In this document: piece by piece, positions 18,717 to 28,298 of the stretch | How the letters are laid out: each line of letters starts with the position of its first letter | How positions within the stretch are numbered: position 1 is the stretch's first letter | NCBI RefSeq assembly: GCF_900111945.1 | Contig: NZ_FOYO01000001.1 | Location: 1,743,751-1,807,750 of the forward strand | From: Litoreibacter janthinus | Lineage (GTDB): Bacteria > Pseudomonadota > Alphaproteobacteria > Rhodobacterales > Rhodobacteraceae | DNA length: 64,000 bases | Direction of reading: 5' to 3' | Made by a program: the position numbers and the translations under genes | The notes under the pieces: model-generated | Seen by the model: only the letters and a program-made list of their open reading frames with translations | The model's database searches: none | What the model was told of the DNA's origin: nothing

Positions 18717-21269
18717 TTAGGCGTTCAGAATTCTTGTCACCATTTCCGACAGGTCACCGCTCAGTTTAGGGGCGGCTTTGATCCGCTCCAGTGCGTCGCG
18801 CATCATGCCTTGGCGGTCGGCGTCATAGCGTTTCCATGTCTCGTAGGCGGTGGACATGCGGGCGGCGGTTTGCGGGTTCTTGGCATCAAGCTTGATCAGC
18901 CAGTCCGCCAGTAGCGCGTAGCCAGAGCCATCGGGCGAATGGAAGCCCGCCGTGTTGCCCGCCAATGCACCGAACACCGCGCGGAAACGGTTGGGGTTGG
19001 TCATGTCGAAATCGGGATGCTCGGTCAGTGCTTTGGCCATCTTAGGGGCGGCGTCGAGCTTGGCGAACATCACCTGCATGGAGAACCACTTGTCCATCAC
19101 AAGGCGGTCGTTCTTCCATTGGTCGTAGAAGGCTTGGTTTTGCTCTTCGCCGACCTCAGCGCGCAACAAGCATCCCAAAGCCGAGAGTTGCTGGGTCATG
19201 TTGTCAGCGGTTGCGAATTGCTTGGCCGCCTGCGCGCCGCCGTCAAGACGCGACAGCATGGCGAGGGCGGCGTTGCCCCAGTCTCGCTTGCCCATATCCT
19301 CAGCCACAGGGCGGTAGGGCCCATCGATCTGCATCTCCGCGTAGATGCGCGGCAGCAGGTCTTGCAGGGATTGCGAGATGGACAGGTTGAAGGTCTGGGA
19401 CGCAAGGAAAATCTTGGTCGGGTCCGGCGTTACGCCAGCATCAACGAGCGCTTGTTGGATGTCGTCATTGGACGGACCGGAAAAGCACAGCGCCTTGAAG
19501 TCGGGGGCGAGCGTGTCGTCACGGGCCACGGCCTCCAGCGCATCAAGATAGGCTTGATCGGGCGTGGCATCCTCGGTGACCATGCGGACCAACACATCAC
19601 GGCCCAGTGCGCGACCAGACTCCCATTTGTTAAACGGGTCGGTGTCATGGGCCAGCAGAAATGCGCGTTCCTCGTTGGATTGGTCGCGCTCCAAGATGAT
19701 TGGCGCGGAGAAGCCTCGGTTGATGGAAGGCACAGGCTTTGCGTCAAGACCGGTGAAGCGGAACTTGTGGATTTCGTCGGTGACCTCGCAAATTCGGGTC
19801 GCTTGGATTTCCTCGCCTGCGTCATTCAACAATCCCACGGCGATTGGGATGACGCGCGGATCCTTGGTGTCCTGTCCGGGCGTCGCGGGCGTAGATTGTG
19901 TGAAGGTCAGCGTGTACGTGCCGTCCTTATAGCTTTCGCCGACTTTGACACGCGGTGTGCCTGCTTGTTGGTACCACAGCTTGAACTGGGTGAGGTCGCG
20001 GCCGGTGGTGTCCTCGAAGCATTTCAGCCAGTCCTCGATGGTGCAGGCCTGCCCGTCATGGCGGGTGAAATAAAGCTCGCAGCCTTTGTAATAGGCGTCG
20101 TCTCCGATCAGGGTCTTGAGCATGCCGATCACTTCGGCGCCTTTCTCATAGACGGTGGCGGTGTAGAAATTGTTGATCTCGACAAAGCTCTCGGGCCGGA
20201 CGGGGTGCGCCAGCGGTCCGTTGTCTTCGCGGAACTGGCGGGCGCGCAATTGCAGAACGTCATTGATGCGCTCGACCGCGTGACCGCGTGTGTCGCCCGA
20301 GAATTGTTGATCGCGGAAGACGGTCAGACCCTCTTTCAGACAAAGCTGGAACCAGTCGCGGCAGGTGATGCGGTTTCCGGTCCAGTTATGGAAATACTCA
20401 TGTGCGATGATCGTCTCGATCCGCGCGAAATTGCCATCCGTCGAGGTGTCGGGCGAGGCCAGAACGGCAGAGCTGTTGAAGATATTCAGCCCCTTGTTTT
20501 CCATTGCACCCATATTGAAATCATCGACAGCAACGATGTTGAACAGGTCGAGATCATATTCGCGGCCATATACCTCTTCGTCCCATGTCATCGAGCGCTT
20601 CAGGGCATCCATACCAAACGCGGTTTTGTGCAGATCCCCGTCGCGCACATAGATGTTCAGATCCACATGGCGGCCCGATTTCGTAGTGAACGTGTCGTGC
20701 AAGTTGACCAGATCGCCTGCGACCAACGCGAAAAGATAGGCGGGTTTGGGCCATGGGTCGTGCCACTTCCCATCGCCTAGGTCGTTGCCGTTGGACAGCT
20801 TAACCTTCTCGGACCCCTCGATTGTCACAGTGAAAACACCCATCACGTCGGGGCGGTCGGGGTAGTAGGTGATTTTGCGGAAACCCTCAGCCTCGCATTG
20901 GGTGCAATACATGCCTTTCGACATGTAGAGCCCCTCCAGCGCGGTGTTGGTGGACGGGCTGATTTCGACCTCGGCCTCCCAGATGAAAGGCGCATCTGGG
21001 GCTTGCGCGGTCAGGCCCAGATCAGTGACTTTGGCCTGCGCGTCTTTGCCATCGATGGTAGCGGAGATCAGTTTGAGCTGTTCGCCATGCAGGTAGAACG
21101 TTTTGTCGACCGCATCAGGGTTTGGACGGAATGCGATTTTCGACAGCACACGGGTCGCGGTCGGGTCCAGCTTGAAAGTCAGATCTACTGTGTCGACCAG
21201 ATATGCGGGCGGTGTGTAGTCGCTCAGGAAGATTTCCAAGGGGGGAGTGGCAGGGCTGGCGTCTTTCAT
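18717..21269 (-). CDS. pepN: Aminopeptidase N (M1 family)
   Basis: An 850-residue M1 zinc aminopeptidase that removes N-terminal residues from peptides in the cytoplasm. It has the substrate-binding MGAMENKGLN and the zinc motif HEYFHNW (HExxH) with the downstream Glu in LKEGLTVFRDQQFS. Length matches proteobacterial PepN. The start at MKDASPATPP is chosen because the N-terminal beta domain begins there; a further 100 open codons upstream are Arg/Cys-rich and overlap the divergent small gene's promoter region. Confidence 0.96.
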   Translation of the reverse strand: MKDASPATPPLEIFLSDYTPPAYLVDTVDLTFKLDPTATRVLSKIAFRPNPDAVDKTFYLHGEQLKLISATIDGKDAQAKVTDLGLTAQAPDAPFIWEAEVEISPSTNTALEGLYMSKGMYCTQCEAEGFRKITYYPDRPDVMGVFTVTIEGSEKVKLSNGNDLGDGKWHDPWPKPAYLFALVAGDLVNLHDTFTTKSGRHVDLNIYVRDGDLHKTAFGMDALKRSMTWDEEVYGREYDLDLFNIVAVDDFNMGAMENKGLNIFNSSAVLASPDTSTDGNFARIETIIAHEYFHNWTGNRITCRDWFQLCLKEGLTVFRDQQFSGDTRGHAVERINDVLQLRARQFREDNGPLAHPVRPESFVEINNFYTATVYEKGAEVIGMLKTLIGDDAYYKGCELYFTRHDGQACTIEDWLKCFEDTTGRDLTQFKLWYQQAGTPRVKVGESYKDGTYTLTFTQSTPATPGQDTKDPRVIPIAVGLLNDAGEEIQATRICEVTDEIHKFRFTGLDAKPVPSINRGFSAPIILERDQSNEERAFLLAHDTDPFNKWESGRALGRDVLVRMVTEDATPDQAYLDALEAVARDDTLAPDFKALCFSGPSNDDIQQALVDAGVTPDPTKIFLASQTFNLSISQSLQDLLPRIYAEMQIDGPYRPVAEDMGKRDWGNAALAMLSRLDGGAQAAKQFATADNMTQQLSALGCLLRAEVGEEQNQAFYDQWKNDRLVMDKWFSMQVMFAKLDAAPKMAKALTEHPDFDMTNPNRFRAVFGALAGNTAGFHSPDGSGYALLADWLIKLDAKNPQTAARMSTAYETWKRYDADRQGMMRDALERIKAAPKLSGDLSEMVTRILNA

Positions 21270-21385
21270 GGGGGCTCCGTTCGACAAATCAGGGAACTTA
21301 TGTCGCGCCGGCACGTTATGTCTGTGAAGCAAGCCGCGCAACCGCATAGCGCGTGCCGCACAGATACAACGGAAGGAGACCACCA

Positions 21386-21589
21386 ATGTCGTCGCCAAAC
21401 ACCAATCTGGAGAAACAGAAAACCCGTCACGCCGGACCGCTATCCGGAATGGGCGCAGGTCTGCTGTTTGCAGGGGTGCTGTTCGTCGCGCTGATCGGCT
21501 GGACTGTCTATCAAGGCGGGGAGCCAGACGGCGCCGAAGTTCAAATTGATGGTCGCACCGGAGAAGCATCCGTGGTTGTGACTGAGTAG
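21386..21589 (+). CDS. Small single-pass membrane protein
   Basis: A 67-residue protein: a polar N-terminus (MSSPNTNLEKQ), one transmembrane helix (GAGLLFAGVLFVALIGW) and an acidic C-terminal tail (DGAEVQIDGRTGEASVVV). A strong GGAAGGAG site lies eight bases before the ATG, and a terminator follows 30 bases after the stop, so it is a monocistronic unit divergent from pepN. Function unknown. Confidence 0.8.
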   Translation: MSSPNTNLEKQKTRHAGPLSGMGAGLLFAGVLFVALIGWTVYQGGEPDGAEVQIDGRTGEASVVVTE

Positions 21590-21618
21590 TTCCCCTCGAG
21601 CATCATCGCAACTATGGG

Positions 21619-21647
21619 CCGGTCTGCCATTGGCAGGCCGGTTTTTT
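21619..21647 (+). terminator. Rho-independent terminator
   Basis: Ten-base stem CCGGTCTGCC / GGCAGGCCGG with a three-base loop, one G-T pair, followed by six T. It ends the small membrane-protein gene. Confidence 0.9.
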
Positions 21648-21664
21648 GTTATAAATCATGTCTC

Positions 21665-21820
21665 ATGAGCCGTATGCGCAAGAAATCTGATCTGCCGGTG
21701 AAAACCTGCGCGACCTGCGGCAAACCCTTCGCATGGCGCAAGAAATGGGCCTCCGTCTGGGACGAGGTGCGCTATTGCTCTGACCGGTGTCGCACGAACC
21801 GGAACTCAAAGCCCTCTTGA
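21665..21820 (+). CDS. DUF2256 domain-containing small zinc-ribbon-like protein
   Basis: A 51-residue protein matching DUF2256 along its length: [14 protein letters not shown] and YCSDRCRTN, with four cysteines in two CxxC-like pairs that probably bind zinc. The start at MSRMRKKSD follows the upstream terminator, which rules out the longer frame. Function unknown; such genes are widespread in marine bacteria and often near photolyase or redox genes, which is not the case here. Confidence 0.85.
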   Translation: MSRMRKKSDLPVKTCATCGKPFAWRKKWASVWDEVRYCSDRCRTNRNSKPS

Positions 21821-21822
21821 TA

Positions 21823-21843
21823 TTGGTAATTTTATTTTACCAA
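21823..21843. promoter_or_regulatory. Candidate operator upstream of malate synthase
   Basis: Perfect inverted repeat TTGGTAA / TTACCAA with a seven-base AT spacer, 21 bases in total (two helical turns), 85 bases upstream of the glcB start. The half-site resembles the TTGGT arms bound by PdhR/GlcC-type GntR regulators, but the spacing is wider, so the regulator is unknown. It could also be a weak hairpin. Confidence 0.45.
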
Positions 21844-21928
21844 ACTTGTTGCCTATCGGAAACTTTTTTTCTAGATAGCTTACGACTGTATTCAGGCGCT
21901 CACCCCGCCCAGCGAAAGGGACCCCAAG

Positions 21929-24088
21929 ATGACCGAAAGCTCCGTTACGCGCAAAGACAAGCACGGATTGAAGGTGGACAGCCAGTTGGCCGAGTTCATC
22001 GAAACCAAGGCGCTTCCCGGCACGGGGGTTTCTGCTGACGACTTCTGGAAAGGCTTCTCGGAGATCGCCCACGAGTTGGGGCCCCGCAACGCAGAGCTGC
22101 TCGAAAAGCGCGAAACGCTGCAAGGGCAGATCGACGGCTGGCATGTGGCGCGCCAAAATCAGGTGCATGACCATGCCGCCTACAAAGCCTTCCTGACCGA
22201 AATCGGATATCTGCTGCCCGAGGGCGACGATTTCCAGATCGACACTTCGAATGTGGACCCTGAAATCGCATCTGTCCCCGGACCGCAGCTGGTGGTGCCC
22301 ATCACCAACGCGCGCTACGCGCTGAACGCTGCGAATGCGCGCTGGGGCAGCTTGTATGACGGGTTCTATGGCACCGACGCGATGGGCACCCCCGCGCCAA
22401 AGGGAGGCTATGATAAAGGCCGCGGCGCGAGGGTCGTGGCCCGTGCGCGGGTCTTCTTGGATGAGGCGTTCCCGTTGGAAGGCACCAGCCACGCCGACGC
22501 GCGGCGTTATCATGTGAGCGGCGGCGCGTTGCTTGTAGACGATATGCCACTGGCCGATCCGTCAAAGTTCGTGGGTTACAAAGGTCACCCTAAGGCTCCG
22601 AGCGCTGTGTTGCTGCGCAACAATGGCCTGCATGTGGAGCTGGTATTTGACCGAACGCACCTGATCGGCAGCCATGACCAAGCAGGTTTGGCTGATGTCC
22701 GCATGGAAAGCGCTGTGTCGGCGATTATGGATTGCGAAGACTCGGTCGCCTGCGTGGACGCCGAAGATAAGGTGCAAGCCTATTCCAACTGGCTGGGCCT
22801 GATGCAGGGCGATCTTGAAGAGGTCATGGAGAAGGGTGGCAAAACGATCACCCGCAAGCTGAACGACGATCTGACATACACCGCGCCAGATGGCGGCGAA
22901 CTGACAGTCAAAGGTCGCGCCTTGATGCTGGTGCGCAATGTGGGCCACCTGATGACCAACCCTGCCGTGCTCGACCGTGACGGCGGCGAGGTCTTCGAGG
23001 GCTTGATGGATGCGATGGTCACGACGCTGATTGCCATGCACGATTTGCAAAAGACCGACGGCCTGCGCAACTCGCATCACGGTTCCGTCTATGTCGTGAA
23101 GCCAAAGATGCACGGGCCGGAAGAGGTGGCGTTTGCCGACGAGATTTTCACCCGCGTGGAAAAGGTTCTGGGCCTGCCTGCGAACACCGTGAAACTGGGG
23201 ATCATGGACGAAGAGCGCCGCACGACGGTGAACCTCAAGCAATGCATCCGCGCCGCCAAGTCGCGCGTCGCGTTCATTAACACCGGCTTTCTCGACCGCA
23301 CGGGCGACGAGATCCACACCTCAATGGAAGCGGGGCCGTTCTCTCGCAAGGATTTCATCAAGCGCAAGGCTTGGATCGGCGGCTACGAGAACCGCAACGT
23401 CGATATCGGTCTGGAATGCGGCCTGTCTGGCCGCGCGCAGATCGGCAAGGGCATGTGGGCCATGCCCGACCTGATGGCGGCAATGCTGGAGCAAAAGATC
23501 GAACATCCTAAAGCTGGCGCAAACTGCGCTTGGGTTCCGTCGCCCACCGCCGCGACACTGCACGCGCTGCATTACCACAAGGTGGATGTGTTTGCCGTGC
23601 AGGCGAAGCTGAAAGCGGGTGGTCGCCGTGCGCATGTGGAAACCATCCTCGACATTCCGCTGGCCACTTATCGGATGTGGACCGAAGACCAGATCATGCG
23701 CGAAGTCGAAAACAACGCCCAAGGTATTCTGGGCTATGTCGTGCGCTGGATCGATCAGGGCGTCGGCTGCTCCAAAGTGCCGGATATGAACAATGTGGGC
23801 TTGATGGAAGACCGCGCCACCTGCCGGATTTCCAGCCAAGCGCTGGCCAACTGGCTGCATCACGGTGTGGTGTCCGAGGAGGCCGTCATGGGCGCCATGC
23901 AGAAGATGGCCGCCGTGGTCGATGAGCAAAACGCGGGTGACCCGAGCTATACGCCAATGGCCCCTGGGTTTGACGGGATCGCGTTCCAAGCGTGTTGCGA
24001 TCTGGTGTTCAAGGGCCGTGTTCTGCCCTCCGGCTATACCGAGCCTGTGCTGCATGCTCGTCGTCTGGAATTGAAAGCCAGCCTGTAA
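21929..24088 (+). CDS. glcB: Malate synthase G
   Basis: A 719-residue malate synthase of the G isoform, which condenses glyoxylate with acetyl-CoA to malate in the glyoxylate/glycolate pathway. Visible family segments are [30 protein letters not shown], the GIMDEERRT loop and [18 protein letters not shown]. Length agrees with GlcB rather than the shorter AceB. It is followed after 39 bases by a glcG-like gene, the usual partner. Confidence 0.96.
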   Translation: MTESSVTRKDKHGLKVDSQLAEFIETKALPGTGVSADDFWKGFSEIAHELGPRNAELLEKRETLQGQIDGWHVARQNQVHDHAAYKAFLTEIGYLLPEGDDFQIDTSNVDPEIASVPGPQLVVPITNARYALNAANARWGSLYDGFYGTDAMGTPAPKGGYDKGRGARVVARARVFLDEAFPLEGTSHADARRYHVSGGALLVDDMPLADPSKFVGYKGHPKAPSAVLLRNNGLHVELVFDRTHLIGSHDQAGLADVRMESAVSAIMDCEDSVACVDAEDKVQAYSNWLGLMQGDLEEVMEKGGKTITRKLNDDLTYTAPDGGELTVKGRALMLVRNVGHLMTNPAVLDRDGGEVFEGLMDAMVTTLIAMHDLQKTDGLRNSHHGSVYVVKPKMHGPEEVAFADEIFTRVEKVLGLPANTVKLGIMDEERRTTVNLKQCIRAAKSRVAFINTGFLDRTGDEIHTSMEAGPFSRKDFIKRKAWIGGYENRNVDIGLECGLSGRAQIGKGMWAMPDLMAAMLEQKIEHPKAGANCAWVPSPTAATLHALHYHKVDVFAVQAKLKAGGRRAHVETILDIPLATYRMWTEDQIMREVENNAQGILGYVVRWIDQGVGCSKVPDMNNVGLMEDRATCRISSQALANWLHHGVVSEEAVMGAMQKMAAVVDEQNAGDPSYTPMAPGFDGIAFQACCDLVFKGRVLPSGYTEPVLHARRLELKASL

Positions 24089-24127
24089 CGGGCCGGCCCT
24101 GATACACAATTTGATAGGAGGCCCGAA

Positions 24128-24556
24128 ATGGCTGGAGTTTCTCTGAACAAGGCACGCACGATTGTGCGCAAGGCGCTGGCAAAGGGCCAAGAACTTGAGC
24201 TGAAACCGCTCTCGGTCGTGGTGCTGGATGCGGGCGGTCATGTCCAAGCGTTCGAGCGCGAAGATGGCGCGTCCCCGGGCCGTTTCGATATCGCGCGCGG
24301 CAAAGCCTACGGCGCAGTGATGCTGGGCATGTCCGGCTCTGCACAAATGGCGCGGGCCGAGCAGCAGGCTTACTTCATGAATGCGGTGAACGGTGTCTTT
24401 GGCGGCGCTGTCATTCCGGTCCCCGGTGGCGTGCTGTTGCGCGACAAGAAGGGTGACGTGATCGGGGCCGTGGGCGTGACTGGCGACACCTCCGACAATG
24501 ACGCAATTGCCGCGATGGCGGGGATCGAAGCTGCCGGATTAATGGGCGAAGCCTAA
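24128..24556 (+). CDS. glcG: GlcG/HbpS family heme-binding protein
   Basis: A 142-residue protein of the GlcG/HbpS family (DUF336): LSVVVLDAGGHVQAFEREDGAS, FGGAVIPVPGGVLLRD and IGAVGVTGDTSDND are diagnostic. The biochemical role in glycolate metabolism is not established; relatives bind heme or cobalamin. GATAGGAGG precedes the ATG, 39 bases after glcB, so the two form an operon. Confidence 0.9.
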   Translation: MAGVSLNKARTIVRKALAKGQELELKPLSVVVLDAGGHVQAFEREDGASPGRFDIARGKAYGAVMLGMSGSAQMARAEQQAYFMNAVNGVFGGAVIPVPGGVLLRDKKGDVIGAVGVTGDTSDNDAIAAMAGIEAAGLMGEA

Positions 24557-24594
24557 GCTCCCGCAACGTCACCTGCCTAAGACGTGTGCTAATT

Positions 24595-24623
24595 GCCCGC
24601 GTGCAGAGCTTCTGTGCGCGGGC
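24595..24623 (+). terminator. Strong GC-rich hairpin after glcG
   Basis: An almost continuous 13-base stem from GCCCGCGTGCAGAG to its complement with a very small loop. No T-run follows on either strand, so it may be a transcript-end stabiliser or a factor-dependent terminator rather than a classical one. Confidence 0.5.
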
Positions 24624-24688
24624 GCATCTATACCTGCGAAGTCACTTGCGCTAGACAGAGCGTGAAGATTTAGCGGAGTTAAAGAGTT

Positions 24689-25465
24689 ATGGCACGCCCC
24701 GTAGTTGGCATCATTGGCAACTCGTACCTGATTAATGACGAATATCCGGCCCATGCCGCAGGCAGCATGAATTGCAAGGCCGTTGCAGAGGTCGCGGACG
24801 CGCTGCCGATGATTGTGCCGTCCTGCCCCTCTCTGACCAATGTCCAAGACCTGCTGGACGCCTGCGACGGGTTCCTGTTCACCGGCGGTCGCCCGAACGT
24901 CCACCCCGAAGAATATGGCGAGCCGGAGACAGAGGCCCACGGTGCCTTTGACCGCTCACGCGACCGGATCGCCTTGCCGCTGATCCGTGCTTGCATTGAA
25001 CGTGGGCAGCCAATTTTCGGCGTTTGCCGCGGCTTCCAAGAAGTGAACGTCGCTATGGGCGGCACGCTGTACCCAGAAATCCGCGATCTTCCGGGCCGGA
25101 TGAACCACCGTATGCCGCCCGACGGCACGCTGGAAGAAAAGTTTGAACTGCGCCACATCGTGAGCTTCACCGAGGGCGGGCCTTTCCATCAGTTGATGGG
25201 CGCGCGCGAGGTGATGACCAACACGCTGCACGGGCAGGGGATCAAAACCGCCGGTGAGCGCGTGGTAGTCGACGGGCTGGCCCCCGACGGCACGCCAGAG
25301 GCGATCTACATCAAGGACGCGCCGGGGTTCAGCCTGTCGGTGCAATGGCACCCTGAGTACCGCGCGGCGGAAGACCCTGTGTCGCGACCGCTGTTCAAGG
25401 CCTTCGGCGACGCCGCCCGCGCGTGGGCCGCAGGCGAGCGGCCGCAGGTGCTGAGGTCGGCCTAG
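24689..25465 (+). CDS. Gamma-glutamyl-gamma-aminobutyrate hydrolase (PuuD-like) class I amidotransferase
   Basis: A 258-residue class I glutamine-amidotransferase-fold hydrolase (peptidase C26). The nucleophile elbow is FGVCRGFQEVNVAMGG; the catalytic His lies in VQWHPEYR. The segment FTGGRPNVHPEEYG is typical of PuuD, which releases GABA from gamma-glutamyl-GABA in putrescine breakdown. No other puu gene is nearby, so the substrate is inferred from family only. It overlaps the convergent SCP2 gene by four bases. Confidence 0.88.
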   Translation: MARPVVGIIGNSYLINDEYPAHAAGSMNCKAVAEVADALPMIVPSCPSLTNVQDLLDACDGFLFTGGRPNVHPEEYGEPETEAHGAFDRSRDRIALPLIRACIERGQPIFGVCRGFQEVNVAMGGTLYPEIRDLPGRMNHRMPPDGTLEEKFELRHIVSFTEGGPFHQLMGAREVMTNTLHGQGIKTAGERVVVDGLAPDGTPEAIYIKDAPGFSLSVQWHPEYRAAEDPVSRPLFKAFGDAARAWAAGERPQVLRSA

Positions 25466-25752
25466 GAGGTCAGGATTTCGCTGACCTTCAGGGCCCGCAT
25501 CTGGTTCCCATCCACCTTCAGTTTGCCCGTCATAACGGCGGTGATCGGGTTTTGATCCCCGTCCAGAATGGCGCGGAACACTGCTTCGCTGGCTTTCAGG
25601 GTGACGTCTGCATCAGCATCTGATTGCACCGCGCCGTCTTCCGACAACACAACCGATCCTTGGTCGGTAATCACCAATTTGGCAGTGCCTTTGATGGCGC
25701 CTTTGGCCTTTTCGTGCAAAAGGGCGGTAAGGGCGTCGAGGTGGGTGGTCAT
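25462..25752 (-). CDS. SCP2 sterol-binding domain protein
   Basis: A 96-residue protein that is all SCP2 domain: GTAKLVITDQGSVVLSEDG, DADVTLKASEAVFRAILDG and AVMTGKLKVDGNQMRAL are the usual strands and helix. Such bacterial proteins bind lipids in a hydrophobic tunnel; the ligand is unknown. The gene converges with the PuuD-like gene with a four-base overlap and lies 72 bases downstream of the DNA ligase gene on the same strand. Confidence 0.9.
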   Translation of the reverse strand: MTTHLDALTALLHEKAKGAIKGTAKLVITDQGSVVLSEDGAVQSDADADVTLKASEAVFRAILDGDQNPITAVMTGKLKVDGNQMRALKVSEILTS

Positions 25753-25824
25753 GGGATGGCTCCGGCAAGGTGACGTTCGCGTCAGTTTCGCCGCGTCAGC
25801 CGTCTTGGCAACAAAAACGTCGCG

Positions 25825-27420
25825 TCATCCGTAGGTGGCCAGCATGTCCTTGAGATCATCCAGAGTATTGGCCTCTTGAACGGGTTTGTCATGCCGCCAG
25901 CGCAGCATCCGCGGGAAGCGCAGGGCGACGCCGGACTTGTGGCGGGGGGAGGCTTGGATGCCCTCGAACGCGATCTCGAACACATGCTCTGGCGTCACCT
26001 GCCGCACGGGGCCAAAGCGTTGAAGCGTATTCTTTTTGACCCATGCGGTGATCTTGCGGAATTCGGCGTCGGTCAGGCCGGAATAGGCCTTGGTAAACGG
26101 GGTCAATTCGTTGCCGTTCCATACTGCGAAGGTGAAATCGGTATATAGCCCCGCGCGTCTGCCGGATCCTGCCTGCGCGTAGATCATTACCGCGTCGATG
26201 GTCAGCGGGTCGACCTTCCACTTCCACCAATCCCCTTTTTTGCGGCCCGCCAAATACGGACTGTCGCCCTTCTTGAGCATCAAGCCTTCGGAAAGGTTGT
26301 CGCGCGAAGTGTCTCGGATGGCGGCGAGGTCGCCCCAAGTTTGGAATGGCAGTTGCCTGGACAGCCGCAAAGGCGCGTCTGCGGGGAGGGCGTCGATCAG
26401 CGCCGATAGCTGCGCACGGCGTGCATCCAGAGACTGGGCGCGCAGATCTTCGCCGCCATGTTCCAGCAAATCGTAGGCGTATAGGATCACAGGCGCGTCT
26501 TTCAGCAGCTTTTTGGGCACTGTCTTGCGTCCGATACGCTTTTGCAGGGCGTTGAAACTTTGCGGGGCGTTGGCGTCGTAGTCCCATGCCAAAAGCTCCC
26601 CGTCGAATACGGTTCCGTCTGGGATGAAATCGGGGGCGATGGCGAATTCGGGGAAGCGGTCGGTGATCAACTCCTCCCCGCGTGACCACAGGTAGGGTTG
26701 GCGCTGGCGGATAATCAACTGGCCGCGAATGCCGTCCCATTTGCGCTCCGCCCGCCAATCGGAAGGGGCGCCAAGTGCGTCGAAATCCTCCAACTGGTAA
26801 GCCAGATAAAACGGGTAGGGCTTGGACGCGTCAGCCTCGGGGTCATCGGCTTCGATCAGGTCGTGAAACGAGGTCGTGGCGGGCGTCCAGTCCCCCATGA
26901 GGCGGTGGGCGAGGGTGGCTTCCTCGATGTCAGTCGCCGTTGCCAACGCGCGGGTCATCAGCTTCTGGCTTACCCCGATACGCAGCCCGCCGGTGATCAG
27001 CTTGTTGAACAAAAAACGCTCGATCGGGGGCAGGGAGGCCCAAGCATCAAGCACCACCTGCTTCTTGGCCTCGGGCTCCAAGCCGCCAAGATCACGCACG
27101 GTTTCCAGCCAGTCGGTGAGCGAGCGGTCGCTGGTGCCTGTTGCAGGAGGCAGGACAAGAGCGATGGTCTCTGACAGATCCCCGACGATGGGGTAGCTTT
27201 CTTCAAACAACCAGAGCGGGATATCCGCGACCTCTGCCGCCCATTCCCGCAGCAATGTTGTCGTCACGCCACGCTTGGGGCGACGACCGGAAAGCAGTGC
27301 AATGGTCCAAAGCTTGTCGCTGTCGGGCGCGGCGCGGAAATACGCGGCAAGTGCTGCCACCTTGGCGTTGGTCTTGGTGGTTTGGTCCAGCGCAGTGAAC
27401 AGGTCGGCAAAGCGTTTCAT
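25825..27420 (-). CDS. ATP-dependent DNA ligase
   Basis: A 531-residue ATP-dependent ligase with the N-terminal helical DNA-binding domain, the adenylation domain carrying motif I ERKWDGIR (lysine near residue 228), motif III/IV segments (FDGELLAWD, LSEGLMLKK) and the C-terminal OB domain (FTFAVWNG). It belongs to the bacterial ligases encoded with a metallo-beta-lactamase-fold exonuclease, and that nuclease gene is two genes upstream. Its ATG overlaps the stop of the esterase gene. The companion helicase and PdeM phosphoesterase genes are not in this window. Confidence 0.94.
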   Translation of the reverse strand: MKRFADLFTALDQTTKTNAKVAALAAYFRAAPDSDKLWTIALLSGRRPKRGVTTTLLREWAAEVADIPLWLFEESYPIVGDLSETIALVLPPATGTSDRSLTDWLETVRDLGGLEPEAKKQVVLDAWASLPPIERFLFNKLITGGLRIGVSQKLMTRALATATDIEEATLAHRLMGDWTPATTSFHDLIEADDPEADASKPYPFYLAYQLEDFDALGAPSDWRAERKWDGIRGQLIIRQRQPYLWSRGEELITDRFPEFAIAPDFIPDGTVFDGELLAWDYDANAPQSFNALQKRIGRKTVPKKLLKDAPVILYAYDLLEHGGEDLRAQSLDARRAQLSALIDALPADAPLRLSRQLPFQTWGDLAAIRDTSRDNLSEGLMLKKGDSPYLAGRKKGDWWKWKVDPLTIDAVMIYAQAGSGRRAGLYTDFTFAVWNGNELTPFTKAYSGLTDAEFRKITAWVKKNTLQRFGPVRQVTPEHVFEIAFEGIQASPRHKSGVALRFPRMLRWRHDKPVQEANTLDDLKDMLATYG

Positions 27421-28298
27421 GGCAGTTGAGCGTTCAAAAACGCAGCCATGCGCGCGACGGCTTCATCAGCCTCCGGGCTGCGGCCTGCGGCGAGTTGCCA
27501 GCCATGAGGCACGCCGTGCCACAGGTCCAGTTGCGCCTTGGGCAGCTTTTCCGACAGGGCGATCGCGTCGTCGCGCAATATCTCTCCCTCTGCCACCTGA
27601 ATGAGTGCGGGGGGAAGGCCGGTCAGGTCGGCAAAATGTGGGGATACCTGCGGGTCGCGTGGGTCATGCCCGTCGAGATACAGGTTTACCGCGCGTTTGA
27701 TCCATGTCGCGGGCAGCACCATGTCGGTATCGCGGAAAGTTTTGACGCTGGGTAGAGAGCCGGACAGATCCGTTACCGGCGAGAAGAGCCCAATCGCTGC
27801 GGGGAGCGGCAGGCCCGCGTCTCGCGCGCGGGTTAGGGTGTTGAGCAGCAGGCATCCACCCGCACTGTCGCCGACAAGCACAATCGTCGCGGGGTCGCCT
27901 TGATCAAGCAAGGCGCGATAGGCGGATAGGCAATCCTCTGGCGCCGCCGGATAAGGGTGGCGGTCCCCAAGGCGGTAGTCGGGCAAATAGGCGGTTGCGC
28001 CGATCTGGTCGGCAATACGCGCGGCCAGCCAGCGATAGTTCAGCGACGCGCCAATGGTGAAGCCGCCCCCGTGGATATAGAGCAGCGTATTTCCGGCTGC
28101 TTGCGGTGGGGTCATGCGCCGAGTGGGGATGCCTGCGAGCGATATATGCGCTTGCCGCGTTCCGCTGAGCGGTTTGATGGCGAAGGCCATGAGCGTCAAA
28201 GCCCCGTTCAACACCCGTTGGTTGTGGATATGGGCCAACATCGGCTTTTGCACATACCGCGCGAAGGCGTTGAAGGCTTTTTGCTCTTGCGAAATCAT
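27417..28298 (-). CDS. Alpha/beta hydrolase (hormone-sensitive-lipase-like esterase)
   Basis: A 293-residue esterase with the oxyanion motif YIHGGGFTIG, the nucleophile GDSAGG, an acid in EILRDDAI and the catalytic His in WHGVPHGWQ. The start at MISQEQKAF overlaps the stop of the upstream nuclease gene by four bases, and its own stop overlaps the ligase start by four. It is thus translationally wedged into a DNA repair pair, which is unusual. The substrate is unknown; short acyl esters are typical. Confidence 0.93.
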   Translation of the reverse strand: MISQEQKAFNAFARYVQKPMLAHIHNQRVLNGALTLMAFAIKPLSGTRQAHISLAGIPTRRMTPPQAAGNTLLYIHGGGFTIGASLNYRWLAARIADQIGATAYLPDYRLGDRHPYPAAPEDCLSAYRALLDQGDPATIVLVGDSAGGCLLLNTLTRARDAGLPLPAAIGLFSPVTDLSGSLPSVKTFRDTDMVLPATWIKRAVNLYLDGHDPRDPQVSPHFADLTGLPPALIQVAEGEILRDDAIALSEKLPKAQLDLWHGVPHGWQLAAGRSPEADEAVARMAAFLNAQLP

